DNA of 64,000 nt from Stropharia rugosoannulata (lineage: Eukaryota > Basidiomycota > Agaricomycetes > Agaricales > Strophariaceae). This document shows, in pieces, positions 62,653 through 64,000 of this stretch (its first letter is position 1; each line of letters begins with the position of its first letter). The DNA is taken from positions 1,178,001-1,242,000 of the forward strand of contig JANCIK010000009.1 of assembly GCA_028532985.1 (NCBI GenBank), read 5' to 3'. The notes below the pieces were generated by a model. The model was given only the letters and a program-made list of their open reading frames with translations. It was not told the DNA's origin and did not search any database. A program made the translations under genes and the position numbers.

Positions 62653-64000
62653 CCAGCCTCCAGGCGCGTCGGCGTCGCATCGCATTGCCGGAAGTCGCAC
62701 GCCCCTCGCGTCGCAAAACTAGCTTTAGGTTTGAGCTTGAGCTTGTCTGCGACCACCACTGCGGCCTACTGCGGCCCTCTATGTTTTAATCGGTTACAGT
62801 TACTGCCATTTGCCCACAACCCCCGTCGAATCTCGGCAGCTCTGTGAATCTCTTGTGCTGCGCGCAGGACTTTCGGCTCTCTAGGGGAGACTGACTACCG
62901 CCACTGGCTGCGCATAGTAGTGTATGGATGAAGTGGAGCTCGACGCTTCGTGCTTGAACGAATCGGACAGGATATCATGCCGCAGAGCCTGAAACCGAGT
63001 GGATATTGAGCTGCAGATTCGCGTCTCAGGGCCCCCATCTGGCACCAAGCCAGCTTGACGCCGCAAGGCGTCTGCGTGCCCCACCATATTATGTATCGAA
63101 GCACCGGGTCCCCCTCGCCCCACTGCCCTGCCCTGCCCTAGGAGGCCGTTCGCATCTTGACTCGTACCCGGCGGCAGGGCCTGCATTTTGCGTGATATTT
63201 GCAAGCTCAAACGCGAGGCGACCCGCGGCGCGCGTCATCCTCGGCGGCAGCACGTCGTCAGTTCGCGTGTATGTGACGCGATGCAGGAGGCTGCAGACAC
63301 GCACTGTCTACCTGGTACCCGCGCCTGCTCGTGCTCAACAGCCAAGGTCGGAGGTCCAGGGCCCCCGCGTCTATACCGAATACCAACGATCGATGATTCG
63401 ACTCGTGCACCCCACACGCGGTGGTGATAGACACGCGTAGAGGGCGTACATATGTATGCACTCTGTACTTGTACCGCGGCGTGCGTGCTTGCCAGATCAG
63501 CGCGGGCTACCCCAGTACACCCCATTGCGTTACGATCGAGCTTCCGCGGTCCAGGTTCCGATTGTCTGTTCGATGGCATTGTACTTCTGGACCCCACATT
63601 TTGGGGGAACGATGCGTGTGTAGTAGCCCCGCAGGCCTGGTACCAGGAATTGACAACGTTCCAAAACCTTCGATCGCGAGTCGCGGTGTGCATGGTACAT
63701 GAACAATTGACATATCGACATGCATACATACCATACTGGCTTGACCACCCCAGGATGGTGCCCATGCGCATTGCGCGCCCGAGCCAAGGACTCAGGACTC
63801 AGGCCTCGAGACATGTGTGTGTGCGCTTTATCGATGGCATGATATGATACTACTTGCTATCTACAGCCATCGCGGGGGCCCGAGGGCACTAGGGTATGGG
63901 GTTCGCGTCCAACCCCAACGCCAATGCAGCAGTGCTCTGGCCGGCGGTTCGCACTGCCAACTAGGGGCTGCGAGCCAACTGGCCGAACGAGCTGGTAAGC

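Larger units (their letters stand above)
60533..64000. other. 3.4-kb region downstream of creA, no gene recognised
   Basis: Contains the 3' UTR of creA, a long pyrimidine-rich (T/C) stretch (about 61450-61690), and three copies of a 16-bp unit at 62600-62652. ORFs (for example 60987-61370 plus, 63235-63771 minus) show no family motifs. Confidence 0.4.

Overview
This window looks like nuclear DNA of a mushroom-forming basidiomycete (Agaricomycetes). Nearly every recognisable gene is broken up by 45-90 nt GT-AG introns, there are no operons, and the families present are typical of that group: two FunK1-type kinases, a fungal BTB protein, secreted esterase and BBE-type oxidase, and CreA/Mig1. 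I rebuilt the gene models by hand, joining exons wherever splice sites kept the reading frame and family motifs intact.

Layout. 0.8-1.3 kb: small single-pass membrane protein. 1.9-3.5 kb: complete nine-exon MSP1/ATAD1 AAA ATPase. 3.7-6.0 kb (minus): secreted type-B carboxylesterase. 7.5-9.6 kb (minus): secreted BBE-like FAD oxidase. 10.38-11.98 kb: a non-autonomous Helitron with both termini. 12.2-13.6 kb (minus): BTB/POZ protein. 14.7-16.0 kb: mitochondrial phosphate carrier. 17.7-21.3 kb (minus): tandem pair of short-chain dehydrogenases. 23.7-27.4 kb: large disordered protein with a C-terminal Red1/ZFC3H1-like zinc finger. 30.1-32.4 kb: adaptin-binding p34/Irc6. 32.7-34.4 kb (minus): family-X DNA polymerase homologue with altered metal-binding residues. 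34.6-36.5 kb: SNF5/Sfh1 chromatin-remodelling subunit. 37.1-43.2 kb: two tandem FunK1 kinases, the first with a large acidic repeat inserted in its catalytic core. 44.0-45.6 kb: secreted effector-like protein. 46.4-48.1 kb: Cdc37. 48.4-51.0 kb (minus): Atg7, convergent with Cdc37. 51.0-58.2 kb: a 7-kb gene-free, increasingly GC-rich stretch leading to the carbon-catabolite repressor CreA/Mig1 at 58.2-60.5 kb. 60.5-64.0 kb: no gene recognised.

Most genes are single-copy housekeeping functions (mitochondrial protein quality control and phosphate import, autophagy, Hsp90 client loading, clathrin adaptor assembly, chromatin remodelling, carbon regulation). They are mixed with lineage-specific genes (FunK1, BTB, effector-like, SDR pair, esterase and oxidase). 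The most unusual items are the Helitron with its internal hairpin-forming repeats and repeated intron-like modules, the polymerase homologue with a non-canonical catalytic triad, the acidic hexanucleotide expansion inside a kinase core, and the long empty flanks of creA. I found no convincing tRNA, rRNA or CRISPR. CRISPR is not expected in a fungus.
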